Shown: positions 10,886-22,495 of the stretch, piece by piece
How positions within the stretch are numbered: the stretch's first letter is position 1
Layout of the letters: the number at the start of each line of letters is the position of its first letter
DNA from: Diphasiastrum complanatum
Taxonomy: Eukaryota > Streptophyta > Lycopodiopsida > Lycopodiales > Lycopodiaceae
Assembly (NCBI GenBank): GCA_029204225.1
Contig: MU831964.1
Span: 30,196-94,195 of the forward strand
Length of the DNA stretch: 64,000 nt
Direction of reading: 5' to 3'
Program-made: the position numbers and the translations under genes
The notes under the pieces: generated by a model
What the model was told of the DNA's origin: nothing
The model's input: the letters and a program-made list of their open reading frames with translations, nothing else
The model's database searches: none

Positions 10886-13800
10886 CAAGACATAAGGAAT
10901 ACTTTACATCCTTATTGTCTTATGAGGGAGAAGGTAACATCATCTACACTGCAAATGATGGTCAATGTGACATCAAAGGCATAGGCACTATTCCTATTTC
11001 CCTTTCAACAAATAGGAAAGCAAATCTTGAAAATGTTTTGTACATTCCTTCAATCACTAAGAATTTGCTTAGTGTAAGTCAAATGATTGACAAAGGACTT
11101 GATGTGGAGTTCATTGGAGATGCATGTTTGATAAGTAAATGTGGATCCTTGATTGCTCAAGGTAGGAGGCATGGTAAACTTTTCAAGCTTGATGCATGTG
11201 TGATCTCTAATCATGAAGGATGTATGGCTAGGGAGCAATTGACAAACCAAGAAGTTTGGCACAAGAGGTTGGGCCATCCCAACTTCAAATCTTTGGAGGT
11301 AATGGCAAAGAAAGAGCTTGTTCTTGGTCTCCCTAAAAGTCTTGTTGCAAACAATAGTGTTTGTGAACATTGTGCCTTGTCCAAATCTCATAGACTTGCT
11401 TATTCTAGATCTACTTCTAGATCTAAAGAAGCTTTTCAACTTGTGCATTCTGATATTCATTCTTCTAGTACAACTAGCAATGGTGGGGCAAAGATGTATG
11501 CAACTTTCATTGATGACTTTAGTAGGTATACTTGGATCTATCTTCTTAAAAGTAAGGATGAAGTGTTTGCTGCATTTGTCAAGTTCAAGAATGAAATGGA
11601 AAACCAATTCAATACAAAGATCAAATGCTTAAGATCTGATAATGGAGGGGAATACACCTCAAATAGGTTCAAAGACTTTTGTATAGCACATGGGATTAAG
11701 AGGGAGATGTCTAGTCCTAGTACTCCACAACAGAATGGAGTGGCCGAGAGGAAGAATAGAACCCTTTGTGAATGTGCCAAGGCAATGAGACTACATGCTA
11801 ATCTTGCTAAGTCTTTTTGGGGGGAAGCTTTAGCATGTGCTAACTATCTATGTAATAGATGGACAAGTGCTTCCTTGGATGGTAAAACTCCTCATGAGGT
11901 TCTTTATGGTAGAAGGCCGAGTGTCAAGCATTGTAGGATCTTTGGATGTACATGTTTTGTCAATATCACACTTGATGATAGAACTAAAGAAGATCCTTCA
12001 TCAAAGAAGGGTGTGTTTGTTGGCTATAGTGAAGTAAGCAAGGCTTACAAAGTGTACATTCCTTCTACAAAGAAAGTTGTCATAAGTAGGGATGTCATCT
12101 TTCATGAAGAGAATGTTTCCAATGTTGTTGATGTTGATGTTGATGTGCCTACTAATCATCATGATGTGCAAGATGTCTTGGATGAAGATGGAGATGCCAC
12201 TCCAAAGCAAACTTCAAGGAAGACTCAAAGGCAAAGGGCTAAGCCATCAAGGCTAACCTATGATGAAAAAGGAAAGCAAGTGGTGGACAACTCTAACTTT
12301 GCTTTTCTTACCTCTTTTGATGAACCAACTTGTGTAGGTGAAGCAATTCAAAATAAGGAATGGATCCAAGCCATGGATCATGAGCATCAAGCACTCATTA
12401 AAAGCAACACATGGAGGTTGGTAAAGCTTCCAAAGGACAAGAAGGCAATTGGTTGTAAGTGGATCTTCAAGATCAAGACAAATCAAGATGGATCAATCAA
12501 CAAGTACAAGGCAAGGTTGGTGGCAAAGGGGTATGCTCAAGAATATGGTATTGACTATGATGAGACCTTTGCACCCGTGGCAAAGATGGTAACTATTCGA
12601 ATCCTAATCTCTCTTGCAACTCTTTATGATTGGGATATGTGGCAAATGGATGTTACTAATGCCTTCTTGAATGGTGATCTTGAAGAAGATATTTACATGG
12701 AGCAACCCGAGGGCTATGTTTCACATGATGAGCCTAATCATGTGTGCTATCTCCAAAAGAGTTTGTATGGGCTAAAGCAAGCACCAAGGAGTTGGTATGC
12801 TAAGCTCAATTCCTTCTTACTTTCTCAAAACTTTGTTATGAGTGAGTATGATCATTCTCTCTACTTTAGATTGAATGAAAATGATATCACTTTACTTTTG
12901 ATCTATGTTGATGACATTATCTTAAGTGGTGGTAACAATCTAGATATAGATGAAATCAAGATGGCACTCAAAAGAGAGTTTGAAATTCAAGATCTTGGTA
13001 AACTTCATTATATCTTAGGAATAGAGATTATTAGAACTTCTAAATCTACATTCATATGTCAAGAAAAGTATGTTAACTCTATTCTAAAAAGGTTTCATAT
13101 GGAAGATTGTAAAGTTGTTTCTACTCCTATGGAATCAAATGTAAAGCTAACTACAAGAAGTAATGAAAGATCCTTCAAGGACATTACTCTCTATAGAAAG
13201 CTAATAGGATCTCTTATATGGTTAACCATCACAAGACCTGATCTAAGCTTTGTGGTTGGTAAACTAAGTCAATTTATGCAAGATCCTAGTGAGGCTCATT
13301 GGAAGCTAGGAAAGAGAGTACTTAGATACATCTCGGGATCTAGAGATTTTGGCATCTTGTATGGAGGTACTACACCTAACCTTTGTGGATTTTCAGATTC
13401 AGATTTTGCAGGTGATCAAATGGATAGGAAGTCAACAAGTGCCTTTGCAATCTATCTTGGAGATGGAGTGGTCTCATGGCTATCAAAGAAGCAACCAACT
13501 ATCTCTCTATCTTCCACCGAAGCCGAGTACAAGGCATTAACAACATGCACCAAGGAGATTCTTTGGATCAAGAGGATGTTATTGGATCTTCACTTGCTGG
13601 AACCAGAGAAGACTCCAATCATACTTTGTGATAACCTTTCAGCCCAAAGCTTGGCAAGCAATCCTGTTTTTCATGCAAGGAGCAAGCACATTGAGATTGC
13701 TCACCATTTTGTGAGAGATCAAGTCATTGCCAAAGAGGTGGAGCTTCAACATGTCTCTTCAAAGGAGTGTGTGGCTGATATCTTCACCAAACCATTGGGA

Positions 13801-13890
13801 AAGGACCTATATTTAATGCATAGATCTAATCTTGGAATGTGCTCAAAGACTATGTTGAAACTAGCATCCAATGTTGAAGAGGGAGTGTGA
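10882..13890 (+). CDS. pol: Copia1 Pol (IN, RT, RNase H; protease start broken)
   Basis: A 1002-residue ORF in a different frame from gag. It starts at an ATG inside the protease domain, just after the active-site triplet, so the catalytic Asp is missing from this product. Integrase follows: zinc segment WHKRLGHP...CEHC and core HSDIH, SDNGGEYTS, GVAERKNRTL, which carry the D, D and E residues. Reverse transcriptase shows KARLVAKGYAQ, DVTNAFLNG, YGLKQAPRSWY and the YVDD box. RNase H shows SDSDFAG, RKSTSAF and SSTEAEYKAL. The final residues EEGV overlap the polypurine tract and the stop TGA lies inside the 3' LTR. No other stops are present, in keeping with recent insertion. Confidence 0.95.
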   Translation: MTRHKEYFTSLLSYEGEGNIIYTANDGQCDIKGIGTIPISLSTNRKANLENVLYIPSITKNLLSVSQMIDKGLDVEFIGDACLISKCGSLIAQGRRHGKLFKLDACVISNHEGCMAREQLTNQEVWHKRLGHPNFKSLEVMAKKELVLGLPKSLVANNSVCEHCALSKSHRLAYSRSTSRSKEAFQLVHSDIHSSSTTSNGGAKMYATFIDDFSRYTWIYLLKSKDEVFAAFVKFKNEMENQFNTKIKCLRSDNGGEYTSNRFKDFCIAHGIKREMSSPSTPQQNGVAERKNRTLCECAKAMRLHANLAKSFWGEALACANYLCNRWTSASLDGKTPHEVLYGRRPSVKHCRIFGCTCFVNITLDDRTKEDPSSKKGVFVGYSEVSKAYKVYIPSTKKVVISRDVIFHEENVSNVVDVDVDVPTNHHDVQDVLDEDGDATPKQTSRKTQRQRAKPSRLTYDEKGKQVVDNSNFAFLTSFDEPTCVGEAIQNKEWIQAMDHEHQALIKSNTWRLVKLPKDKKAIGCKWIFKIKTNQDGSINKYKARLVAKGYAQEYGIDYDETFAPVAKMVTIRILISLATLYDWDMWQMDVTNAFLNGDLEEDIYMEQPEGYVSHDEPNHVCYLQKSLYGLKQAPRSWYAKLNSFLLSQNFVMSEYDHSLYFRLNENDITLLLIYVDDIILSGGNNLDIDEIKMALKREFEIQDLGKLHYILGIEIIRTSKSTFICQEKYVNSILKRFHMEDCKVVSTPMESNVKLTTRSNERSFKDITLYRKLIGSLIWLTITRPDLSFVVGKLSQFMQDPSEAHWKLGKRVLRYISGSRDFGILYGGTTPNLCGFSDSDFAGDQMDRKSTSAFAIYLGDGVVSWLSKKQPTISLSSTEAEYKALTTCTKEILWIKRMLLDLHLLEPEKTPIILCDNLSAQSLASNPVFHARSKHIEIAHHFVRDQVIAKEVELQHVSSKECVADIFTKPLGKDLYLMHRSNLGMCSKTMLKLASNVEEGV
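13876..13885 (+). promoter_or_regulatory. Copia1 polypurine tract
   Basis: GAAGAGGGAG sits directly before the 3' LTR and doubles as the last codons of pol. Confidence 0.9.
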
Positions 13891-14540
13891 AAATTGTCAA
13901 CATTTCCTAGCTAGTTTGAGGCCTAAATTGGCTAAAATTGTAAATAGTTTTGGTTCTGGAGTTTCACACGTGTGAACCAGGCCACAATGTTTTTATTTAC
14001 TGTATTTTTTCAGTATGATGAAGTGTCAAACTTCATACCCTTCAAAATGAGACCATTTTGATGTATTTTGGTCATATAAGCCATTTTTAGCTATTTTTCC
14101 TATATAGGGAATATCTAGGGTCAAGTACCTTCTAGAGAGAGGAGAGAGAGTCATCTTCCTCATCCATAAATAGTAGGGAAGTTGTGGAAAACAGGTTGGA
14201 GAAACCTTTTGTATGCTTCATTGAGATCAATAGATCATTGTCATTGTTTCTTCCTCCATTGAGAGCATTGTTGTGTGTATTGTCTTCAAGCTATTGTGTA
14301 TGATCTTAGGTGCTTTCCAAAAGTGATAGGCTGATGTATTATGGACTGTATAATGCTATTTTGGGCCGCACTTGATGTTTATGGAAGTTTCCATTTGTGA
14401 TAAATGCTTTTTGATCAAGTTCTTTGCATTCTAGGTAGCATAGAATGTGTTGCCAATTCCTAGCTTATGTAGTTTGGAGTGCAAGCATTCAAGCCAATGA
14501 TCTTGGAGTTTAGATCCACTTAGGATCTGTATTTTTCACA
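13886..14540 (+). repeat. Copia1 3' LTR
   Basis: 655 bp, the partner of 8111-8765, including TTCACACGTGTGAA at 13963-13976. It is followed at once by the GTCTT target duplication. Confidence 0.97.
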
Positions 14541-14545
14541 GTCTT

Positions 14546-15794
14546 TCACACATCAGAAGGATAGTGGATGTTTGTTTCTTGCTCATTGATGGATGGAAGA
14601 ATGTGTTGAGAGTTGGAGGGTTTCAATGCTTAAAAGGGTTTAGTGTTTGCATTTGTTTGTGAGGTGACTATCATTGTTCATCATATGTTTGAAAGATTCT
14701 GGTCCATTGAAGGATTAATGCCATTATCGAATGCAAATGTGTGTTACTTCTATTTTTGGTTTACTTCATATTAGGATGTGTGATTGAAAAGCAATCACCT
14801 TGTGTTGTAGGGTTGAAAGAACGGCATGGTTGTTTGGAGATGAGTGAATGTCAACTGATGTTTAGTAACCGTTGAGAGGTTGATTGGTGAATGTGCGTCG
14901 TATACTTGTTATCCTCAAAGCAAGAAGTTGTGGAGAAGGCTTATACCACTTTGTGCAATCATTGTCACATCTCGCTGGAGGCTGCCTCATCACCTGCTCA
15001 TAGCCTCTGCCCTCTGTGTGCCCTCGGAGTGGCTGTTTTCTGTTTGTCTACGGTCGTTTCTGCCTGCCTCGACCTGCCTACTCCTACTCCTCGCTGCCTA
15101 CACCTTCATGTGGCCTGTCTGTTCTGTCTGCGGACTGCCTATCTAAGGTCTACGACCTACCTGCTGGCTGCCTGCAGCTCATCGCTGCCCTGCTTGCCCT
15201 GTGTTCTGCATTGCAGGCCCTGCGATCTGCCCGTCCGTCCTCTACTCTCTGGGTGCTCGCTGGAGGCCACCTTCTCTACTTGTCTGCCTGCGGATTTCTG
15301 CCTACACACCTCTGATCACTATCTACAGCCTGTCTGTGTCTGCCTATTCACCTGTTTGCAACCTGCCTAGTTGGTTCCAACCTCCAAGCACGATTTCTAA
15401 GAGAAGGAAAATCCGACTTTTGAGCGAAAAATCAGATCTGCTTGACCTGTTGCGACCTGTCCACTGATGCGAGCATTTCCCACAGTCGCATAGCAGTTGT
15501 CTGCGACCTACAAAGCCTGCCTGCCTACGGATTTTCCCGGTGCCCTGTGGATCCTTCCAATGACTTGTGGTAAAGTTTTTGTTCTCTGATCTCGCTACCT
15601 GCTCAAGTATCGGCAGAAAACGACAAGTGCAAACGACTCTCTAAAGAACAAAGGCAAAGCTACCTCAGACCAAAAGCGACATTCATGACTAGTACTTCAA
15701 CGATTTCCGGTCACCTATATTCACACTTCGAATGAAACTGTAGAACTGGATAATAAAAATGGATGAAGATTAACTATTATTTGGATGAATCATT
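14546..15794. other. LTR-like continuation and CTGCC-rich tract
   Basis: No gene supported. 14546-14880 resembles the T/G-rich DNA left of Copia1 and is probably the other half of the interrupted old sequence. 14985-15540 is strikingly pyrimidine/G-rich, with many CTGCCT and CCTGCC words on the plus strand; this opens several long but meaningless Cys-rich frames. The remainder is unassigned. Confidence 0.5.
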
Positions 15795-16272
15795 CTGATA
15801 GTAGAATAATCCAACATGCTGGAGATCGAATGGATAGGAAATCATAAATGCACATGCTATTTTTATAGGTGAAGGAGCTATCTCATGATGTCGAAGAAAC
15901 GAGCAACAATCTCTTTATCCTCAATTGAGACTGAGTACAATGCCTTGACTTCATGCACCAAGGAAATGTGGTAATAGATCTACAATTTTTGGATTTTCAA
16001 AAGTGTCCAATCATCTTTAATAATAACCTTTTAGTTCAAATTTGGCAAGCAATCTTGTTTTTCATGCAAGGAGCAAACATATCAAAGTGGCTTATCATTT
16101 TGTGAGAGAACAAGTCATGACAATGGAAGTGGAGCCTCAACATGTCTCATCAAGGGAGTGTGTGGTTGATATCTTCACCAAAGCATTGGGAAAGGACTTG
16201 TTTATGAAGCATAAAACTCATCTTGGAGTACTATCAAAATCTATGCTAAAACTAGTCGATGAGGGAGTGTGA
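15795..16272 (+). pseudogene. Copia RNase H remnant
   Basis: Decayed C-terminal end of a copia Pol. The first part is frameshifted (GDRMDRKS near 15828, later words around 15900-15960). The clean piece from 16042 shows SNLVFHARSKHIKVAYHFV and VDIFTKALGKDL, homologous to the end of Copia1 Pol but clearly diverged. It ends in the polypurine-like GAGGGAG followed by TGTGAAAAATTC, the start of an LTR, so it is the 3' end of an older relative of Copia1. Confidence 0.85.
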
Positions 16273-16800
16273 AAAATTCAACTATTTAAGTTGAGTTAAA
16301 TTGGTAATTTGGAGGCCAACTTGAAGTTTTGACTTAGAGATAGATTTTTTAATGTCAATAAGGCCATAAATAGTGTTTGTACTATTTTTGACAAGTAGTG
16401 AAGTACATAAGATTAGATCTAGACCTACTCTCATTGGTTGATATAGATACATTGCATTTAGTCACTTAAAACTAGGTCTTTGGTGAAATACCTAGAAGTT
16501 GCTATTTTAGGGCAAATTTAAGGCAAGTGGACAAGTGACATTATGGCTGCTATAAATAGTTATACCATCGTGGAGAACTATATTTACAACATACTCTTTG
16601 AAACAACCAGTTCCCTTGCTTGAGGCCTGTCCAATGCTCAAATTTTCTCATCGAGAGGTACCCAATTTTGTATAAACGTCTATTAAAATGCCTCCCATGA
16701 ATCTGGTACAAAGCCATTTTTTTCAACTTTCTTCCACCATTGTTGTAATGATTCTTGTAACTAATAGGTAGCTTCAACAATCATCTCTGGATAATTGGTA
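16268..16800 (+). repeat. LTR relic after the copia remnant
   Basis: Begins TGTGAAAAATTC next to a GAGGGAG polypurine tract, the same architecture as Copia1 and element X. A TATAAATAG box lies at 16551-16559. The right boundary is not visible and the end given is approximate. Confidence 0.5.
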
Positions 16801-18264
16801 ACACCACACATTCCAAAGGCCTTTCCCCATTAAATTTTCTACAACCAATTTTTCACTATATGTTTGGTTCCCACAGTTGTTGCACCTTTCAACTTTGTGT
16901 AGGAAAAATAGTAATAATTCTTCCACATCAGACGGTTTTGTGAATATGTGTGTCTATGTAGTGGTGGAAATGGCGCCAAATGTCCACAGATTCCTCCAAA
17001 GAATCTGTCAACAAAAGTTTATTCTCTTATCTTGATTTCCAAATCTCTGGAAACCGGGTGTTTCTGCCTGTTCCAGGTAGCTGGCTCGTTAGGATTTATC
17101 TTCTTGGATTAAGCTGGTTCAGGCAAAAGGGTTTTACAATCTATTACTACATATTAACCAGCCTGTCAATGGGATGATTAGGATTCGAACACCATAACAG
17201 CAAAATTCTGCACTTCTTGAAATCAATGTATGCATTCCAATGGTTTTTCAAACACGTTTCAAACATGTCTGTTTCAAACACATTTGAAACGCCAATTTTT
17301 TAAGCTGTTTATTTGGAGGACACATCTTATTATATTATAGCATTTAACAAGAAAGGTTTTAAGAACATGATCAAAATAAAAACTAAACAACTTTCCTTCA
17401 CATACTAATAAACATTTAAACGGATGTGCTACATTGTAAGTTTGGGTAAAATGAGAACATGATGAAAGTTTGAATAAATCAAACTAATATCAGTGTCTTC
17501 AATCGTGTTTGTTTCTGGTCTATGTACTAATAGAACAGTTTTTGCCTTGATTGAATATGCGTGCGGAAATAATATGCGAAATTACGAGACAATTTTATAC
17601 AAATAGAATCTATTGATCAAAAACAAATTTATAATTTTGAATCTGAATCAGTATACATCTCTTGCTATCTTATCTCGTTGTTGTGTCTCTGATTGAATGA
17701 GTCTGAGATTCACTTTAGTGTGAGAGAGTGAGTACTTTACAACAAGTAGTGCACATGTATTTATATTGCTACAGGATAGGTCTTTTGGCCTTTTAATTAT
17801 AGGTCTTTTGGCCTTTTAATTCTGTAATAGTAGATCTAACCATTTACGATGATTGATATTCAAATAGACGCTCTGTTTTCAGGGTCGAATAATTTTTGTT
17901 CACAAATATTTCGTGACAGTCTGTCTCTTCATTACAACTTTGTGTTTCGAGAATTATTCGCGACATTTTCATCTTTCGCAAATTGTTCGCGACAAATGAC
18001 AACTTTGAGCTTGAAGAAGAATCCAGATGATTTCATGAATTGTTTGCGACAATTTCGCGACATCTGAGGTTTGAACAAGAAACAAAATATTTTGCGACAA
18101 GATTCTATTCGTAAATCTTTCGAGCTTCAACAAGAAACCATGAGCTTCTACAAGAAACTGTTTCGTGAATACTTCACGAATCTTTCGAGTTGGCTGCAAG
18201 ATAAATTTTGCGAATCCTTTGAGGTTGATCACGAATAGAAATGTTTCGAGTTCGCATTCATTTC
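16801..18264. other. Non-coding DNA with short repeats
   Basis: No gene seen. It contains TTTCAAACAC-type repeats near 17250 and a 24-bp tandem duplication (TAGGTCTTTTGGCCTTTTAA) at about 17778-17825. A stretch at 17880-18200 has many TTCGCGACA/TTTCGCAAA words. Confidence 0.5.
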
Positions 18265-18573
18265 TCATCCTTTGTCAAGTAAACTGCACACTTTGTTAGT
18301 AGAATCGAGATCTGTCTGATCAGGTGTTCTACACTTTGGAGGTTTCAAGTCTTTGATGGATGGCAACTTGCACTTTGTTCGAAAATCCACATCTATTTCA
18401 CTTGAACTAGGCTCACCACCCAAATTACCTATACCACAGACTCTTTCAGGTGCATAGCCAAGCTTCAATTGCTCTAAGCTATGTTTTAACATTAGTTCCA
18501 TGCCATCAACCTTGGCAGAAAGTGCATTGATCCTTTGAGAATCATGAATGGTATCACTAGTCTAGGATGCCAT
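18265..18573 (-). pseudogene. Gag N-terminal relic
   Basis: Reading leftward from an ATG at 18573 with one stop three codons in, the frame gives a short helix-prone stretch (RINALSAKVDGMELML) and then LPSIKDLKPPKC, which resembles the beginning of a gypsy-type Gag. An upstream primer-site-like sequence at 19073-19084 supports a minus-strand retrotransposon remnant. The remainder of the element is not recognisable. Confidence 0.45.
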
Positions 18574-20700
18574 AGCAAAAGACTAGCCGTAAAAAATGAA
18601 GCAATTTTTGAAAAATTGTGCAAAAGGAATGGATAGAATAGATCTTTTATAGCCCATCTCTAGCAACCTACAAAATTTTTTCCTTCAAAAATTAACAAAT
18701 TTTTTTTTGAAATTGACAATAAACAAAAGTAAGGATCACTGAATAGGAAAGCGATAGGCTCTACCCTACCAGCAACCTATCACCAGATCCAAAAAATACT
18801 GAGAATTTAGAAAGTTACAAATACTTTTGCAAATCTAAAGAAGGCTGATTTTTTACAAAAGCAAAGAGAAAAAACAAGCAAGGTGGCAAAAAATACTCAA
18901 AGGCTATCCAAAGACGAACAATTCACGAGAGGGTTCCAATTTGTAAGCTTATGGGCTCTCAGAACACTCAAAAATTCACCTACAGTGGGGTGTTGACTCA
19001 CCAAGCCCACGTCAAATTCTAGATTAACGTAAAAGTGATGCCAAAACCCCAACAAAACCTTGGAAAGGAACTGCTCTAATACCAAATCTCACAAAGCTAT
19101 CTCAACTAAACCCCAAGCACACCAAAGTAGTCAACAAATATCTACTTTATAAAGTACATATCAAGATCCTAGCTTAAGACCTGGTACCCCATACCAAATA
19201 CAATCAAAATCAACAAGTTAACCAGAACATGATATTCAAATTTTCTTAAAATATGCCACAGGAGAACATGAGCCACTTTAATGTACAATTTACAGTCCAA
19301 GATGTTCACACTAAGGCAAGAATATAAGTACATGACAATTGACAACGGATATTATTATTCTCTTATGAGCACCTATGTGTTAAAATCACTTGACATTTTA
19401 CAGCATTCTTGTACCGCTTGTAGTTCCCAATTTTTTTTTTTTCCATGTTTAGCATTAAAATAATCCTCGGAATAAATTCTCTCTTGTAGTATAATTCACT
19501 TTCTCCTCCCTTAATATCTCCCTCTCTTCCACGAGCACTATTGTGAATTACCTTGCCCAACAAACCTATGCTTTACTTGCTATAATTTCAGAATCTTAGT
19601 AAGCACACTACTTAAAAGCAAGAACATGGTAAATTCTACATATGTGATGTTAGAGGACATGTCAAGCTCTTTGAGAAAAGATTCTAGAATTTTGAGTACT
19701 TAAGCTATGCTGGATCTTACATATATTTACTTCAGTCATTCAAGTCATTTCAAACTTTAGCCATGAAGGCACTCTTTGATTTCAATAAGAGGTAAGCTTA
19801 ATGAAGCGTCACAAAAAAGGAACAAAAAAATCTCAAAGTATCAACAGTTTCAGTCACTCAACTTATAATTCCTCATACATGTACATTTTCCAGTGCACAA
19901 ATTTTCAATCACTCCAGTTTCCTGACATGAAATAACTTGAAACGCTGTCCAGATTTAGCCTAGAACCACTCCAGATGTTGAATCTAGAATCGGTTAACAA
20001 CCTCCAAGCTTTCATTCTGTCTTCAGCTTTCCTGACATAAAAGATCTGCATGTCTTAACAAAAAAAATTTAGATACAAACCTAGACAATTTGTCTCGGCC
20101 ATAACGATTAAGACTATTTCATTCCCCATTGTAGTGGGAAGGTTTTGCAAAGTGATATACTTGCAGTTGATGTCTCCAACGGTGACGTAAATTCATATCA
20201 GGCATGAAATCTCAGTGTGCTTTAAGTTACCGTGAAATTTGAACCTGGATTGTATGCATTTTGATTGATTAGTTCGACATTGTTAAGCAGATGCTTTTAA
20301 TTCAGGTAGATTGCTGGATTAACATGCATCTCCAATTGAAGCTTTTAATTAACTTGTAAGTATGATGATCTCAAGAATATGATAGCAATATAAGTACAAA
20401 AGTGTCTGATCAATGGTGTAAGAATTGCACGAATAGGGATGTCGTGCTTTGGAAGACGGGAGGGTTGTTGCTAATATTCTCTGTACATTTGAAAAATCAT
20501 ACTTTACAGAGCAATAATTTCCCCTGGCTGGCATGCTTGGATCCTCAAATTCAAAACTCCATCTCTCAAACTCGCTACTTTGCAGCATTGCCTCCTTGGT
20601 ACCTGATATCGATCACCACGATGAGAAAGTTTGTACCACACGTATCAACCAGGGAAATGCTGTCACTTATACAAGCGCTCTAAGACAAGTGAAATCACTA
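18574..20700. other. Unassigned DNA left of the glycosyltransferase gene
   Basis: Apart from the primer-like site at 19073-19084, no gene or clear repeat is seen. The last few hundred bases before 20701 are presumably the 3' untranslated region and downstream flank of the minus-strand glycosyltransferase gene. Confidence 0.5.
19073..19084 (-). promoter_or_regulatory. Primer-binding-site-like sequence
   Basis: On the minus strand it reads TGGTATTAGAGC, a one-base variant of the initiator tRNA site, about 500 bp upstream of the Gag relic. The expected CA end of an LTR next to it is not clear. Confidence 0.45.
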
Positions 20701-22495
20701 TTATATTTCCATTGCAGTCACCTGGGAAGTAAATTGAAACATGCTTTTGCAACATGAGAGATTTGTGATGGAAAAATCAATCTAAAGAGCAATCCCTTGG
20801 GGTGGGAGTTGGGGGGAGCGAACCTTACCTTGTACCAGTTCATGGTTAGGGGTTCACTCTGAACACGTATTCTTTGCACTTTATCTAGCGAGAACAGCCT
20901 AGACCAGCAGTATCTTTTGTGGTGATCAACAAGTAAATCTCGCTTATAGTTGCTGATTACTGAGCCACTGCGCTTTTGATACTGCATCCCTTCAATATAA
21001 AACAGATATGGCTGCCTACAGATTCCTTTTGACTCCCTTGTGTCTTGATCAAACTCATTCAGGCCATTCCTTTCATTCCAAGCTCTGAATGTCACCTCTA
21101 CTCGCTCCAGTCTACTAGGGTACAAAATTTCTGGATAAACCTGAACGACGTATCCTGTGGATACGGAATAAGACAAGCTTTGCTCTTGATCGTAGCAGAT
21201 GGACTGTTGTAAGAAGCTGCCAGGCTCCGTCCGCATTGCTTTTGTGAGAAGGCGTAGGCTTTCCTGCAGAGTATGGCCTGGTAGCAAGGGCTCCATCACC
21301 TCCACATGATGCAATGAGACGAAGGGAGCGACGGGGTGGGCTGCTAGGAGACCCATTGCATTACCCATGATATCGCACTGCGAGAGCCACAGACAGTTGA
21401 AAGTTCAATCCTACAAGAATGGTTTCTTCAAAATTCTATATAGCACGCTTCCTAAGACTCGCAACCGGGGAAAAGCGAATTTCGGATCAGTTTCGGTGCC
21501 AATGGAAGAGCGAATTAAGACGATCTGTAATTGACTCAGACGCAATCTAGGAGAGAATATCTCTTCGGAATGATATTGGATCATCAAAACTGAATTACAG
21601 AATCTACAAGGATTACCTGGTGGAAGCCTGGCTCTCGTGTCAGTGGCACACCGAGTTCAGAAATGCAGGCATGTATACGATCATCGCTACCAAAAAGCTC
21701 CGGATAGCGCTCCAAGCAATTATCCAGCATTTTAACCAGAGCTTCCGCTAAGGCATAACTGATAGCGAACCCACCTCCTCCATAAGCCATGTTGAAATTA
21801 AAAGCTAGATTCTGTCCATGGCTCTCCGACGTGCTGCCTATGTAATAGAGCTGAGAGGAGTCGTATTTGTTGAGAACGCGCACAAGATTTTCAACAGAAA
21901 AAATGGTGTCATCGTCGCAGAGCACAAACCAATTGACATCTGGTATGCGTAATTTGAAAGTCTCCAAGATGATGCGTGCGATCCTGATGCCCGTGGGACG
22001 CCCAAAGGCGTTGGTATAACTGAATCTAGATGTATCTTCAGAAACCATCACCAAAGGAAGGTCTTTTTCATAGGGAACAGATTCTTCCAGCCACACAAAG
22101 CCTCGCATCCGCGGAGGCTTCCACCACAGTTTGATCAGCTCCTTGCGATTAGGCCAGAAACTCACAGTCCCGGCCACTCCGAACACAATATTATGCACCG
22201 AAAGATTCATGCTGCCCACATTGCCTTCAGTCCACGCAGATGCAATGGCCGCCTTGAAAGTGGCATCCTCCATCTCGTCATCTCGGGGCCAGTTCAATCT
22301 GATGGGCGGACTCAAAAGCAGCTCCTGGACATCCTCCGCAAGCTGCAGACGATGGAAACAGCAGCGCTTGGCGGAGAAGACGAGGCAGAGCCAGGCAGCG
22401 CTGAGCATGAGCAGCAGCAGAAGCGCAAGCCAAGCAGCCTTGCTAATTCTGCACTCCCTCCTCCCCACCAGCGCTCGTCCACGCACTAGCATCAT
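20701..22495 (-). CDS. Fringe-like glycosyltransferase, DUF604/GT31 family
   Basis: Three-exon gene: exon 1 22495-21617, exon 2 21377-20829, exon 3 20721-20701; total 482 residues. Introns are GT-AG and phase 0. Residues 20-40 form a single hydrophobic anchor after a basic N-terminus, so a type II Golgi protein is expected. The lumenal catalytic part has CDDDT (residues 193-197, metal/nucleotide-sugar binding) and AYGGGGFAIS (237-246). Exon 1 ends in GFHQ, and exon 2 continues with the family signature GLLAAHPVAP...SLHH. Family members transfer sugars in the Golgi; donor and acceptor are unknown here. Exon 3 is short and less certain; without it the frame reads through to 20718. Appears intact and is the best host gene in the window. 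Confidence 0.88.

Larger units (their letters stand above)
8111..14540 (+). mobile_element. Copia1: young Ty1/copia retrotransposon
   Basis: A 6430-bp element flanked by the perfect 5-bp target duplication GTCTT (8106-8110 and 14541-14545). Both LTRs are 655 bp, start TGTGAAAATTG and end TTTTTCACA; reading them side by side I saw one difference (TTTATTTATTG versus TTTATTTACTG). Primer site, gag, pol with protease, integrase, reverse transcriptase and RNase H in copia order, and a polypurine tract are all present. The near-identical LTRs indicate a very recent insertion. The only evident lesion is a missing base at the protease active site. Confidence 0.97.

Noticed and set aside
11050-11607. 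185-residue antisense ORF in Copia1
   Set aside because: Lies opposite the integrase region of pol and shows no motif of its own.
14891-15370. 159-residue Cys-rich ORF
   Set aside because: It is a by-product of the CTGCC-rich tract; overlapping frames are equally long and equally meaningless.
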